DNA of 64,000 nt from an uncultured Clostridia bacterium (GTDB taxonomy: Bacteria > Bacillota > Clostridia > Oscillospirales > Ruminococcaceae): positions 31,901-95,900 of the forward strand of contig CALCUE010000016.1 in assembly GCA_937906945.1 (NCBI GenBank). Direction: 5' to 3'. Made by a program: the position numbers and the translations under genes. Of this stretch, positions 57,030-64,000 are shown in pieces (the first letter of the stretch is position 1; each line of letters starts with the position of its first letter). Below the pieces are notes generated by a model. That model was not told the origin of the DNA and searched no databases. It was given only the letters and a program-made list of their open reading frames with translations.

Positions 57030-58868
57030 TTATTCCCCTTCGCTCTCGAAAAATTTTCGAAGCGAACGAGCCGCCGGAACGCTCATGCCCGGTACCGAGG
57101 CCAATTCCTCCTCCGTAGCTTCCCGAAGGGCTTTCATCGTCTTAAAGCGCTTCAAAAGAGCGGCGGCCCGTTTTGGGCCGATTCCTTCCGCTCCGGTTAT
57201 GGTCAGTTCAAAATTGGATTTCCCATGTTTTTCCCGGCTGTAACGGATAGAAAAGCGGTGGACCTCGTCCTGCACCGCCGTTACAAAGTGAAAGACTTCT
57301 TTTACCGGCGAAATGGCGATCTCGCCGCCGTTTTTAGCGATGGCTCTCGTCCGGTGCCGGTCGTCCTTGACCATGCCGAAAAGCGGCACGTCAACGCCCA
57401 TCTGATCCAGAAGAGCCTGTACCGCCGCCACATGGCCTTTTCCGCCGTCCAAAAGGATCAGATCGGGCAAACGACCAAAGGCCGTTCCCTTGTCCTTTTC
57501 CTCGAAATAGCGGTTGAACCGTCGCTCCAACATCTCACGCATACAGGCGTAATCGTCCGGTGCTTCCGCGGTTTTGATCGAAAATCTCTTATAGTCGCTT
57601 CGCTTCGGTCTGGCGTTTTCATAGACGACCATGCCGCCGACCACCGTTTCCGAACCGAAGTTGGAAATATCGTAAGCCTCGATGATCTCCGGCGCTTTTT
57701 CCAGTCCCAAAAGCCGTGCCAGTTCATCCAGAACGGCCACTTCCCGGCTGGTACGGAGCTTTTCGTGGGAAAGCCGTTCCGCCGCGTTATTATAGGCCAT
57801 TTCCGTTGTCTTACGCCGGTCGCCTTTTTGCGGAACGGAAAGATTGACCTTTTTCCCCGCTTTTTCCGAAAGCCACTGTTCTAAAAGCTCCCGATCCTCG
57901 CACTCCTCATGGAGAGCGATCTCCTTCGGAATATCCGTCTTTTCGGCGTAGAAGCTCTGAATAAATTCCGTGACGGAAGCGGGGTCCGTCCCAAAATCTT
58001 TCAGAATATATTCATCCTTATCGACCAGTTTTCCGCTGCGGAACCGAAGCGCCACGGCGCAACAGGTTTCCCCGCTCTGCGCCACGGCCAGAACGTCCTG
58101 CTCCGGCACTTTGGAGGAAATGACCTTCTGCCGGTCGTTGATCCCTTCAATGGCCCGGATCCGGTCCCTCAGAATAGCCGCCCGCTCAAAATCCTCCGCT
58201 TCGGCGGCGGCCATCATCCGTTCCGTCAGTTTCTCAATGGAAGCGGCGCTGCCGCCTTTGATAAAGTCCAGCGCTTCGGCCAATGTTTCGTTATACTCGG
58301 CCTCGGAGATTTTTCCCCGGCAGACGCCCATGCAGTTTTTGATGTAATAGTTGAGGCAGGGCCTCGTTTTTCCGAATTCCTGCGGAAATTTTTTGTTGCA
58401 GGTGGGAAGGCGGAACGCTTTGTTCGCTTCCTCCACCGATTGCCGTACCACAAAGGAACTGATATACGGTCCCAGATATTCCGCGCCGTCGTCATATTTT
58501 TGCAGAACGCCGGTCAGCTTGCTGTAAGGACCGGGAGAAATACGAACGTAGCTGTACCCCTTGTCGTCTTTGAGCAAAATGTTGTATTTCGGCGCGTACT
58601 GTTTGATCAGGCTGCATTCCAGGATCAGCGCCTCAAATTCGCTGTCGGTGACGATGTATTCAAAATCATAGACGTGTTCCACCATGCGATAGACCTTCGG
58701 TAAATGCTTTTCCACGTTGCGGAAATAGCTCGTCACCCGGTTTTTCAGCTTTTTGGCCTTGCCGACGTAAATAACTTTGCCGCTTTTGTCGTGCATGATA
58801 TAGACGCCCGGTTCCATCGGAAGGCTCAGCGTTTTTTCATGCAGATACGGAAGTCTCGGGTTTTCCAT
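57030..58868 (-). CDS. uvrC: Excinuclease ABC subunit C
   Basis: A 612-residue UvrC. The N-terminal GIY-YIG nuclease (PGVYIMHDKSGKVIYVGKA) makes the 3' incision, a UVR domain (near 200-235) binds UvrB, the RNase H-like domain (ISNFGSETVVGGMVV, LILLDGGKGHV) makes the 5' incision, and an HhH tail (GIGPKRAAALLKRF, SVPGMSVPAA) ends it. The ATG at 58868 has AAAGGAGGGAG upstream. It completes the UvrABC set in this window. Confidence 0.96.
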   Translation of the reverse strand: MENPRLPYLHEKTLSLPMEPGVYIMHDKSGKVIYVGKAKKLKNRVTSYFRNVEKHLPKVYRMVEHVYDFEYIVTDSEFEALILECSLIKQYAPKYNILLKDDKGYSYVRISPGPYSKLTGVLQKYDDGAEYLGPYISSFVVRQSVEEANKAFRLPTCNKKFPQEFGKTRPCLNYYIKNCMGVCRGKISEAEYNETLAEALDFIKGGSAASIEKLTERMMAAAEAEDFERAAILRDRIRAIEGINDRQKVISSKVPEQDVLAVAQSGETCCAVALRFRSGKLVDKDEYILKDFGTDPASVTEFIQSFYAEKTDIPKEIALHEECEDRELLEQWLSEKAGKKVNLSVPQKGDRRKTTEMAYNNAAERLSHEKLRTSREVAVLDELARLLGLEKAPEIIEAYDISNFGSETVVGGMVVYENARPKRSDYKRFSIKTAEAPDDYACMREMLERRFNRYFEEKDKGTAFGRLPDLILLDGGKGHVAAVQALLDQMGVDVPLFGMVKDDRHRTRAIAKNGGEIAISPVKEVFHFVTAVQDEVHRFSIRYSREKHGKSNFELTITGAEGIGPKRAAALLKRFKTMKALREATEEELASVPGMSVPAARSLRKFFESEGE

Positions 58869-58901
58869 CGGATTTCTCCCTCCTTTCTTTTGTGATACAG
58901 C

Positions 58902-58936
58902 AAAAAGCACCGCAAATATTGCTATCTGCGGTGCCT
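58902..58936 (-). terminator. Intrinsic terminator after ptsH
   Basis: GCACCGCA (58907-58914) / TGCGGTGC (58927-58934) stem; the minus strand then reads TTTTTGC. uvrC starts 34 bp further on. Confidence 0.8.
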
Positions 58937-58952
58937 ATTTTGTTCTGAAAAA

Positions 58953-59216
58953 TCAGTCGGTAAAACCGGACTCGACCAGTTTTACAAGAGCGTTGACAGC
59001 TTCTTCTTCGTCCAAACCGTCCGCGGTGATTTTGATTTCGGTGCCGCCGACAATACCGAGAGAAAGAACACCAAGAAGGCTCTTCGCGTTCACTCTTCTC
59101 TCCTCTTTCTCGATCCAAATGGAGGATTTGAACTCATTGGATTTCTGAATGAAGAAAGTAGCGGGACGGGCGTGAAGACCGACCTGATTCTGAACGGTAA
59201 CAGTGCTGGAATACAT
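58953..59216 (-). CDS. ptsH: HPr-like phosphocarrier
   Basis: An 87-residue HPr. GLHARPA carries His15, the phosphotransferase site, and the Ser46 of RVNAKSLLG is present, so the HPr kinase-dependent regulatory mode should work. It may be the PTS HPr or the regulatory Crh, though Crh lacks His15. A strong promoter is at 59255-59283. Confidence 0.92.
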   Translation of the reverse strand: MYSSTVTVQNQVGLHARPATFFIQKSNEFKSSIWIEKEERRVNAKSLLGVLSLGIVGGTEIKITADGLDEEEAVNALVKLVESGFTD

Positions 59217-59254
59217 AATAACCTCGCCTCACAAAAAACAAATTTTCTATGGTT

Positions 59255-59283
59255 ATTGTAACATACCGTTTGAAAAATTTCAA
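59255..59283 (-). promoter_or_regulatory. Promoter of ptsH
   Basis: Minus strand TTGAAA (59283-59278), 17 bp, TACAAT (59260-59255). Confidence 0.7.
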
Positions 59284-59450
59284 CAGAGGAAAAGACTTTT
59301 CTATATTAATTCCATAAGAGAACAACAAAAAAGCCCTTTCTTTGTGGAAAATATCTATAAGTTTTGCACTATTTTAGAGAAAGCCACAAATAAGCGTATC
59401 ATAAAATAAACGGTGAGCAACAGGAAGGCAAAAGAACGGCCAAACCGTGT

Positions 59451-60122
59451 TCAGATCCATTCAAAAATCAGCAGTACGCCGATGACGTCAATGGCGACAT
59501 TGGCGCAGGCATGAGTAATGTAACTCGCCAAAATACTTTCGTATTTTTCGGAAAGCCATTGCAGAAACAAGCCGACCGCCGCAAGACCGATAAGGCACAA
59601 AAGAAAGATAAACGGGCTGAACCAGGTAATGAAAATACCGATATGATAGAAAGAAAACAGAACGGCGCTGATGATTCCTCCCAGCCGTTTGTCGGAAAAG
59701 AGCCCGCTGAAAAAGCCTCGGAAAAAGCTTTCCTCCAAAAACGAATTGCAGAAGATAATATACAGAAAAACAAAAATACAGTTGTCTTTCGTCAGATTTT
59801 CTTTCGACATCAGACTCTGCCGAATGCCCAGAAGATCCAGAAAATCCTTAAAAATCAAAAAAGCCGCCATAGTGCCCACGAAAAAGCAAAGCATATAGCA
59901 CAGTAGCGGTTTTCCGTTTCCGATTTTATGAAGGCCGATCACGTCGGTGAATTTTTTCCGGAAAAGCGCGCAATAAAGCCCGATCACACCCATGAAGCTC
60001 AGGACTTTAATCGTGCTTTTCAGCGCGTATTCCGGCTTCAGAACCTGTTCCGTGACGAAAACGACCGCCACCGCCAAAAGCGCCAGCAAAGCGCCTAACA
60101 TAAATTCTTTTTGTTTTTTCAC
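59451..60122 (-). CDS. CPBP-family intramembrane metalloprotease
   Basis: 223 residues with about seven membrane segments. The catalytic motifs are EESFFRG (EExxxR), FSFYHIG and YITHACANVAID, as in the CPBP (CAAX protease/bacteriocin-processing) group. Substrates are unknown. The GTG at 60122 is chosen because TAAAGGTG stands 8 bp before it and overlaps the DUF554 stop. It lies immediately after DUF554. Confidence 0.82.
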   Translation of the reverse strand: MKKQKEFMLGALLALLAVAVVFVTEQVLKPEYALKSTIKVLSFMGVIGLYCALFRKKFTDVIGLHKIGNGKPLLCYMLCFFVGTMAAFLIFKDFLDLLGIRQSLMSKENLTKDNCIFVFLYIIFCNSFLEESFFRGFFSGLFSDKRLGGIISAVLFSFYHIGIFITWFSPFIFLLCLIGLAAVGLFLQWLSEKYESILASYITHACANVAIDVIGVLLIFEWI

Positions 60123-60133
60123 AGAATACACCT

Positions 60134-60847
60134 TTATACCAAAAGAATCAGATCATATACGATCGGGACCAAAAGCGCCAAAAGCAGGTTCGCGGTTTTA
60201 ATTTTGGAATCGGTCACAAAATTAAAAGCGATGCAGAGAATGATCCCATAGCCGACCATGGAAAAATCGTTGACGAGGTTGCCGCCGTTTGTCAGAAGCG
60301 GCGAAAGGCTCTGCGCAAAAAGGGTGATCGCGCCCTGATAAACCAAAACCGGCACAGCCGCCGCCAGAACGCCCCACCCCAACGTGGAGGAAAGGACCAA
60401 CGCCGTTACGCCGTCCAGAACGCTTTTGACAAAAAGGAGGTCGTGGATTCCGGATATTCCTTCCTCCAAAGGCCCCATAACGCTCATGGAACCGATACAA
60501 AAAATCAGCGAAGCCGCGATAAATCCTTTGGAAAAACCGCCGACGCCGATCTTCTTTTCCAACTGTTCGCCCAACCCGTTGACACGGTCATCGAGCCGAA
60601 GCCATTCACCGAGAAAATTCCCGATCACAAAGCTGAGCAGCAGCAAAAGGCCGCCGTTGCTTTCGATCCGACCATCTTCTCCCACCGAAAGCATGGACGA
60701 AAGAAGGCCATTCAAAGCGATGACGAACAAGGCAACGCCCTGTGCCTTCATCATAGAGCCCGTAAAGCTGTCCCGTATTTTCTTTTTCAGCAGAATTCCG
60801 ACGGTACCGCCGAACAAAACGGCGAGCACATTGACGATGGTTCCCAA
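60134..60847 (-). CDS. DUF554 membrane protein
   Basis: A 237-residue polytopic protein of the DUF554 family. The GTIVNVLAVLFGGTVGILLKKK opening and FIAASLIFCIGSMSVMGPLEEGI are typical. The TTG start is supported by GAGG 7 bp upstream and sits 2 bp after trmD. It may transport small solutes, but no function is established. Confidence 0.85.
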   Translation of the reverse strand: MGTIVNVLAVLFGGTVGILLKKKIRDSFTGSMMKAQGVALFVIALNGLLSSMLSVGEDGRIESNGGLLLLLSFVIGNFLGEWLRLDDRVNGLGEQLEKKIGVGGFSKGFIAASLIFCIGSMSVMGPLEEGISGIHDLLFVKSVLDGVTALVLSSTLGWGVLAAAVPVLVYQGAITLFAQSLSPLLTNGGNLVNDFSMVGYGIILCIAFNFVTDSKIKTANLLLALLVPIVYDLILLV

Positions 60848-60849
60848 CT

Positions 60850-61551
60850 TTATCCTCGATTCTTATATTTTTCAAACATATCCGGACGCTTTTTTTCCGT
60901 ACGGGCCAAAGCCTCCTCGTGCCGCCAATCAGAAATGAGCCGATGGTTTCCGCCCAAAAGCACTTCCGGTACCGCTTTGTCGTGCCAGACCTGCGGACGG
61001 GTGTACTGCGGATATTCCAAAAGCCCGGAAAAATGGCTTTCGTCCTCAAAGCAAACGTCCTCGGAAAGGACGCCGTCACAAAGACGGCCCACGCAATCGG
61101 TCAGCACCAACGCGCCCAGTTCGCCGCCGGTGATCACATAGTCACCGATGGAAACCTCCTGATCGACGATCTCTTCCAGAATTCGCTCATCGACGCCCTC
61201 ATAATGTCCGCAAAGAAGAAACAGGTGCTCATAATTTTCGGCGAAATCAACAGCCATCTGTTGGTTGAGCACCGCTCCCTGCGGTGACATATAGATAACG
61301 TAGGGTTTTGAGCATGCCTCCTCGCAGACATGCTCATAGCACCGAAAAATCGGTTCCGCTTTCAAAAGCATCCCGTTTCCGCCGCCATAAGGAGCGTCAT
61401 CCACCCGTTTGTGCTTCGGATCATCCGAATAATCCCGGATATTGTGACAATAGACCTCCAAAAAGCCGGCTTTTCTTGCTCGTCCGATGATGCTCGTCTC
61501 CAAAACCGCCTCGCACATCTCCGGAAACAACGTCGCGATATCAATCCTCAT
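60850..61551 (-). CDS. trmD: tRNA (guanine37-N1)-methyltransferase TrmD
   Basis: A 233-residue SPOUT-fold enzyme. The MSPQGAVLNQQ and CGHYEGVDERI segments and SIGDYVITGGELGALVL form the knot-type SAM site. It prevents frameshifting at proline codons. The ATG at 61551 lies inside the 3' end of rimM (11 bp overlap). Confidence 0.95.
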   Translation of the reverse strand: MRIDIATLFPEMCEAVLETSIIGRARKAGFLEVYCHNIRDYSDDPKHKRVDDAPYGGGNGMLLKAEPIFRCYEHVCEEACSKPYVIYMSPQGAVLNQQMAVDFAENYEHLFLLCGHYEGVDERILEEIVDQEVSIGDYVITGGELGALVLTDCVGRLCDGVLSEDVCFEDESHFSGLLEYPQYTRPQVWHDKAVPEVLLGGNHRLISDWRHEEALARTEKKRPDMFEKYKNRG

Positions 61552-62056
61552 CGTCAAAAAGTCCTTTCATCGGGGTGATCCGAAGCTCGTCTTTTTCCAG
61601 ATCCACCTCGTCGATCACCTGGGGAATCGCCGGGATCCACGTCTCTTTTCCGTCCTTGTCCCGCACACAGTAAATGTCATTGGCGCCGGTAGCCGCCACG
61701 TCATAAACTTCGCCGTAGCAGGTTCCGTTTTCCGAATCCACCACCCGAAGGCCAATAATATCCTGAATAAAATACTGTCCCTTTTTCATCGGAATATCCT
61801 TCCGGTTCATGTAAAGGACCTTTCCGACAAATTTTCTTGCCTCTTCGGGAGTGTCCACGCCTTTGAGCTTGACCAAATAGACGTTCTTATGGGGACGCAC
61901 GTACTGTACCCGGAATTCCGTTTCGCCTTTTTCGTCCAGATACATCCGGCAAGCCCTCTCCACGTCACCGGGATCGCACCAGGGATAGAGCCTCATATCG
62001 CCCCGCAGTCCGTGGATGGTCACCACTTCTCCCACTTCAAGAAATTCTTTTCGCAT
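61541..62056 (-). CDS. rimM: Ribosome maturation factor RimM
   Basis: A 171-residue protein with the RimM N-domain (VGEVVTIHGLRGDMRLYP) and PRC-barrel C-domain (IIGLRVVDSENGTCYGEVYDV). It aids 30S head assembly with S19. The ATG at 62056 follows AAAAAGGAG. A GC-rich hairpin lies just upstream at 62073-62103. Confidence 0.93.
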   Translation of the reverse strand: MRKEFLEVGEVVTIHGLRGDMRLYPWCDPGDVERACRMYLDEKGETEFRVQYVRPHKNVYLVKLKGVDTPEEARKFVGKVLYMNRKDIPMKKGQYFIQDIIGLRVVDSENGTCYGEVYDVAATGANDIYCVRDKDGKETWIPAIPQVIDEVDLEKDELRITPMKGLFDDED

Positions 62057-62072
62057 TTTTCTCCTTTTTACA

Positions 62073-62103
62073 ATTCCCCCGCCAAGAAAAATGGCGGGGG
62101 AAT
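62073..62103. other. GC-rich hairpin between khpA and rimM
   Basis: An 11-bp perfect stem ATTCCCCCGCC / GGCGGGGGAAT with a 9-nt loop. No T tract follows on the minus strand; it sits 9 bases before the rimM ribosome site and may modulate translation or mRNA processing. Confidence 0.5.
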
Positions 62104-62113
62104 CCTTCACTCA

Positions 62114-62347
62114 TTATTCAATCGTGACGGCTACTTTCTTGCCGGCACGGTTCGCAGCCGTTCTCATAAGGGTGCGAATCGCGCGGGCGATCTTGCCCTG
62201 GCGACCGATGACACGTCCCATATCCTCCGGAGCCACATGAAGATGGTAAACAACTGTCCCCTCTTCATCCGGCTCATCCACGGAAACCGAGACCGCTTCC
62301 TTATTTTCGACGAGACCGCGTGCGATAACAGCAAGCAGCTCTTCCAT
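62114..62347 (-). CDS. khpA: KH-domain RNA-binding protein KhpA
   Basis: 77 residues, the usual KhpA size. One KH domain with the GRQG loop in MGRVIGRQGKIARAIRTLM. It binds RNA, probably together with KhpB. Lies 17 bp after rpsP and is followed by rimM. Confidence 0.9.
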   Translation of the reverse strand: MEELLAVIARGLVENKEAVSVSVDEPDEEGTVVYHLHVAPEDMGRVIGRQGKIARAIRTLMRTAANRAGKKVAVTIE

Positions 62348-62364
62348 AGTACGGTCCTCCGTCC

Positions 62365-62607
62365 TTATTTGTTAAGAGCGATTTTGAGGAGCTCTTTCAC
62401 AGTATCGGTAGGCTGTGCGCCGCTGGCGATCCATTTTTCCACTTTCTCTGCGTCAACTTTGATGACAGAGGGTTCCTGGGTAGGATCGTAGGTGCCGACT
62501 TCCTCGATGAAACGGCCATCTCTCGGATAGCGGGAATCAGCGACAACGATACGATAGAAAGGTGCTTTTTTGGCGCCCATACGGCGCAGTCTGATTTTAA
62601 CGGACAT
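62365..62607 (-). CDS. rpsP: 30S ribosomal protein S16
   Basis: 80 residues. KIRLRRMGAKKAPFYRIVVADSR is the ribosomal S16 signature. The ATG at 62607 follows AGGAGG. Lies 69 bp after ffh, in the usual ffh-rpsP-khpA-rimM-trmD order. Confidence 0.97.
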   Translation of the reverse strand: MSVKIRLRRMGAKKAPFYRIVVADSRYPRDGRFIEEVGTYDPTQEPSVIKVDAEKVEKWIASGAQPTDTVKELLKIALNK

Positions 62608-62676
62608 GATAATTTTCCTCCTATGATGAAAAAGTATTGACAAAAATTTATCTCATGGCTTTCGCCGAAAGACCGT

Positions 62677-64000
62677 TTAGAAGGGCATTCCGCCCATGTT
62701 TCCGAAATTGTTCTGGTTTTCCATTTGGCTGAGCATCTGACGCATTTTCTTGCCCTGTTTCCCGTTACCGGTCAGCTGCTTCATCATTTTCTGCATCTGC
62801 TCAAATTGTTTCAAAAGACGGTTGACGTCCTCCACCCTGGTGCCGCTTCCTGCCGCGATCCTTTTTTTACGCTGCGCGGAAATGATGGAAGGCTTCGCCC
62901 GCTCTTTTTTGGTCATGGAATTGATGATGGCTTCCGTCATCCGAAGAGAACGCTCGCCCTCTTCCTCTTCCTCGTCGCTCAGTTTTTTCTTGACGCCGGG
63001 GATCATGGAAACGATCTGACTGAGCGATCCCATTTTGCGGACCTGCTTCATCTGGTCCAGAAGATCGTTCATATCAAAGGTGTTCTCGCCCATCTTTTTG
63101 GCCATCTCTTCGGCCTTTTTGGCGTCCATCTGTTCCTCGGCTCTTTCGATCAGCGTCAGAACGTCGCCCATACCGAGAATACGGGAAGCCATACGGTCCG
63201 GATAGAACGGTTCCAGATCGGTGAGTTTTTCACCGGTACCGGTGAATTTGATCGGCGCGCCGGTCACGGCACGAACGGAAAGCGCCGCGCCGCCACGGGT
63301 ATCGCCGTCGAGTTTGGTAAGGATCGTACCGGTGATGCCGAGCTTTTCGTTGAAAGTCTCCGCCACGTTGACGGCGTCCTGACCGGTCATGGAGTCGATG
63401 ACAAGCAGAATTTCTTCCGGATGGAAGTTTTCCTTCAGCCTCTGAAGTTCTTCCATCAGCGCCTCATCGACATGAAGTCGGCCGGCGGTATCCAGAATCA
63501 CAATATCGTTGCCGTAATCTTTGGCATGCATAATCGCTTTTTTCGCGATTTCCACCGGATCGATCTGTCCCATCTCAAAAACCGGAACGTCGATCTGGCT
63601 GCCGACCACTTTGAGCTGATCAATAGCGGCCGGACGATAAACGTCGCAGGCGACCAAAAGAGGCCGTTTACCGAGCTTTTTGAAATGGAGCGCCAGTTTT
63701 CCGGAATGGGTGGTTTTACCGGAACCTTGAAGACCGACCATCATGATGATCGTCGGAATCTTGGACGAGTAGTTGATGCGGGCGTTGGATTCGCCCATCA
63801 AAGCCGTCAATTCCTCGTTGACGATTTTGATAACGTGCTGTGCCGGTGTCAGGCTTTCCAAAACCTCCGCGCCGACAGCCCGTTCGCTGACCTTTGCCAC
63901 AAAATCTTTGGCTACCTTATAGTTGACGTCCGCTTCCAAAAGCGCCAGACGAACCTCACGCATCGCGGTTTTTACGTCGCTTTCGGTCAGTTTGCCTTTG
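62677..64000 (-). CDS. ffh: Signal recognition particle GTPase Ffh (5' end outside window)
   Basis: About 441 residues are visible; the frame is open to the window edge, so the first residues are missing. GTPase motifs GLQGSGKTTHSGKLA, DVYRPAAIDQL, DTAGRLH and TKLDGDTRGGAALS are present, then the GTGEKLTDLEPFYPDRMASRILGMGD and Met-rich M domain (near the end) that binds signal peptides and 4.5S RNA. It targets nascent membrane proteins. Confidence 0.96.
   Translation of the reverse strand, partial: KGKLTESDVKTAMREVRLALLEADVNYKVAKDFVAKVSERAVGAEVLESLTPAQHVIKIVNEELTALMGESNARINYSSKIPTIIMMVGLQGSGKTTHSGKLALHFKKLGKRPLLVACDVYRPAAIDQLKVVGSQIDVPVFEMGQIDPVEIAKKAIMHAKDYGNDIVILDTAGRLHVDEALMEELQRLKENFHPEEILLVIDSMTGQDAVNVAETFNEKLGITGTILTKLDGDTRGGAALSVRAVTGAPIKFTGTGEKLTDLEPFYPDRMASRILGMGDVLTLIERAEEQMDAKKAEEMAKKMGENTFDMNDLLDQMKQVRKMGSLSQIVSMIPGVKKKLSDEEEEEGERSLRMTEAIINSMTKKERAKPSIISAQRKKRIAAGSGTRVEDVNRLLKQFEQMQKMMKQLTGNGKQGKKMRQMLSQMENQNNFGNMGGMPF

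Noticed and set aside
55440..57884. 814-codon plus-strand frame over coaD, rsmD and uvrC
   Set aside because: It crosses three well-supported genes on the other strand and a promoter between them.

Overview
The window reads as a chromosomal segment of a spore-forming-lineage Clostridia (Bacillota) of roughly balanced base composition, probably an uncultured gut type. Grounds: the mraZ-rsmH-ftsL-PBP-mur division cluster, a YlbJ-type sporulation membrane protein, a PASTA-bearing SpoVD-like PBP, a SpoIID-domain protein, an HPr carrying both His15 and Ser46, a DNPR-type (meso-diaminopimelate) MurE, sigma-A promoters with 16-18 bp spacers, strong AGGAGG-type ribosome sites and many TTG/GTG starts. 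No species can be named from sequence alone. Nearly all of the window is coding.

Layout. 1-3,050: 5' part of a very large surface protein (Cys/His repeats, CHAP, vWA), cut by the window edge. 3,147-7,640: translationally coupled operon of a vWA metallopeptidase-like protein, a cytoplasmic leucine-rich-repeat protein and a MoxR AAA+ ATPase. 7,650-14,430: MATE exporter; then a fused [2Fe-2S]/molybdopterin hydroxylase with an RnfB-like ferredoxin, converging on a multi-cluster GltD-like flavoprotein. 14,437-21,220: acetyltransferase, membrane protein, Xre regulator, tRNA-Gly, ClpA/C-like unfoldase, a P-loop protein and small genes. 21,290-26,920: flavin reductase, lipoprotein, YlbJ-like protein, small Cys protein and amidase. 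26,918-28,332: an AT-rich insert with a strong promoter, a 136-nt imperfect palindrome, an intrinsic terminator and a zinc-ribbon gene. 28,334-35,560: RNA methyltransferase, DivIVA-like protein with an apparent frameshift, uvrA and uvrB. 35,527-42,680: acetyltransferase, a trxB-nadE-HD-ASCH operon, Ppx/GppA, and a SpoIID/peptidoglycan-binding operon. 42,689-55,350: ftsZ and the division and cell-wall cluster, transcribed from a promoter with three MraZ repeats. 55,394-60,120: a coiled-coil protein, coaD, rsmD, uvrC, ptsH and a CPBP protease. 60,134-64,000: DUF554-trmD-rimM-khpA-rpsP-ffh.

Together the genes cover peptidoglycan precursor synthesis and septum assembly (murE, murF, mraY, murG, ftsW, ftsI, ftsL, ftsQ, ftsZ), nucleotide excision repair (uvrA, uvrB, uvrC all present), ribosome/tRNA maturation and protein targeting (ffh cluster), and redox/NAD metabolism (trxB, nadE, the molybdenum hydroxylase). 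murD, murC, ftsA and sepF are not in the division cluster.

The least explained pieces are the structured transcript at 26,951-27,140 in front of an AT-rich zinc-ribbon gene, the MoxR/LRR/vWA operon, the frameshifted DivIVA-like gene, and the Xre gene lodged between two near-identical terminator hairpins beside tRNA-Gly. No CRISPR array, intact insertion sequence, rRNA or prophage was seen. No gene-free stretch exceeds about 300 bases; the longest, 26,872-27,152, is the structured leader region.
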